Below, piece after piece: positions 63,295-64,000 of a stretch of 64,000 nucleotides of DNA. How positions within the stretch are numbered: the stretch's first letter is position 1; each line of letters opens with the position of its first letter. The notes beneath the pieces were generated by a model. That model was not told where the DNA came from. It worked only from the letters and a program-made list of their open reading frames with translations, and ran no database searches. The stretch is from Diplodia intermedia (Eukaryota > Ascomycota > Dothideomycetes > Botryosphaeriales > Botryosphaeriaceae): contig JAKEKT010000068.1 in the NCBI GenBank assembly GCA_021495925.1, positions 62,001-126,000 on the forward strand, written 5' to 3'. The position numbers and the translations under genes are program-made.

Positions 63295-64000
63295 TCAATC
63301 CAACAGAGCCGTTGCACTGTGCCAAAGCCCACCAGTGCGAATGGCATCCGGGATATGGGCCCAAATCACAATGCCAATACGTTGCCATAAGGTATCAGCC
63401 CCACAAACGACACGCCTTACAATCATTCCTATCGATGCATCGGCATCATCGCCGACATCTTCATCATCTTCGTCTTCATCCATAATGGCAAACAGAGTTC
63501 CCAATAGCAGGACCTGTACGTCATCTCCCAGGCGCTCGATCAACATGTTTGTCAGAACCACCTGCCGTGGGTCGACCGGGTTCCTCAAGTCACGTAACTC
63601 TGGCGGAACATATTTCTGGGTAAACTCACAGACATCGAGATAGATGGACTCGACGGGATGCAGGACCTCGTCGCTGATTTCGGCCCAAAAGCATGGGACA
63701 TTCACCTTCTTGGTTTCGCGCCAATCGCTTGCGAGTTTCGAAAAGGAGCACTTCAAGCCCGTGAAGACACCGCGGCTTTGGGAATCCAACTGAATCCTGC
63801 ATTGACTCTGCGGGTGTATCAAGTGCAGAGATATGGCCCGAGAACCTTGGCTTATACACCAGTGCCTCCCGTGCTGCGGTATGCTCGTGTGAGAGAAGAG
63901 CTGCGCCCAGATGGGCGACTTGGCATTGAGGGCGGCAGCGATCTGGAGCTCCAGGTCCGACAGGGTGAAGTCGCGTTTTGGCTCGGCGGATTTCCCGAGC
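63295..64000 (-). CDS. HET-domain family protein, array member 7 (C-terminal part; 5' end beyond window)
   Basis: The frame is open from the right edge to the stop at 63295, about 234 residues. It lacks the HET core, which lies outside, but aligns by eye with the second half of array member 1: LGKSAEPKRDFTLSDLEL against LGKSKYPHQEFSLSDLEV, then AQLFSH, HWCISQGSRA, ERLGDDVQVLLLG, an acidic insert (MDEDEDDEDVGDDADA), GMIVRRVVCGADTLWQRIG and IVIWAHIPDAI. It is therefore the closest relative of the gene at 47064 although it lies at the far end of the array. Confidence 0.82.
   Translation of the reverse strand, partial: LGKSAEPKRDFTLSDLELQIAAALNAKSPIWAQLFSHTSIPQHGRHWCISQGSRAISLHLIHPQSQCRIQLDSQSRGVFTGLKCSFSKLASDWRETKKVNVPCFWAEISDEVLHPVESIYLDVCEFTQKYVPPELRDLRNPVDPRQVVLTNMLIERLGDDVQVLLLGTLFAIMDEDEDDEDVGDDADASIGMIVRRVVCGADTLWQRIGIVIWAHIPDAIRTGGLWHSATALLD

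Overview
The window is nuclear DNA of a filamentous ascomycete (Pezizomycotina). The evidence is short introns of about 48-65 bp with GTRNGT donors and CTAAC/CTGAC-type branch points, GC-rich codon use, long CT-rich leaders before start codons, and fungal-only families: HET-domain proteins, a NACHT-ankyrin protein, an FTA2-like protein, an LYC1-type acetyltransferase, AA7-type FAD oxidase and type-B carboxylesterase. I could not fix the class or species. I found no rRNA, tRNA, CRISPR array or intact transposon.

Left third (1-30.6 kb): a partial PD-(D/E)XK-type nuclease-like gene, a SAM methyltransferase, a NACHT-ankyrin (NLR-like) gene, two secreted proteins (one with an HEVGH metal-site motif), and a 1190-residue single-exon gene that fuses four enzyme-like modules: methyltransferase, FAD-linked oxidase, animal-type phosphomevalonate kinase and adenine-phosphoribosyltransferase-like. 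These are followed by a membrane-anchored lectin-like protein, a first HET gene, a low-complexity hypothetical gene, a secreted FAD oxidase and a five-exon secreted carboxylesterase.

Middle (30.6-47 kb): a second PD-(D/E)XK-like protein of unknown role, an FTA2-like gene directly followed by a 5'-truncated HET remnant with an in-frame stop, two more HET genes of the classical type, a spliced 84-residue cysteine-rich secreted protein, and an LYC1-like lysine acetyltransferase. A gene-poor stretch (37.8-42.5 kb) holds the cysteine-rich gene and one copy of an 80-bp inverted-repeat element; the other copy is near 27.1 kb.

Right end (47-64 kb): a tandem array of seven related HET genes, six on the minus strand and one on the plus strand, interrupted only by one multi-pass membrane protein gene. 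One member carries an internal TAG and the last runs off the window. Members share more than the HET core: a WPLRLLH-type lead-in, YTWGRW, WVD.ACIDQ, DPWF.SLWTLQE, DRIYGI and a C-terminal W.RIG...W module, so they look like whole-gene duplicates.

With eleven HET loci and one NACHT-ankyrin gene in 64 kb, the window looks like a fungal non-self-recognition or incompatibility island undergoing duplication and decay. The biochemical genes between (oxidase, esterase, fusion enzyme, small secreted proteins) show no obvious shared pathway. Coding calls rest on reading frames, splice phase and recognised motifs; intron positions are predictions.
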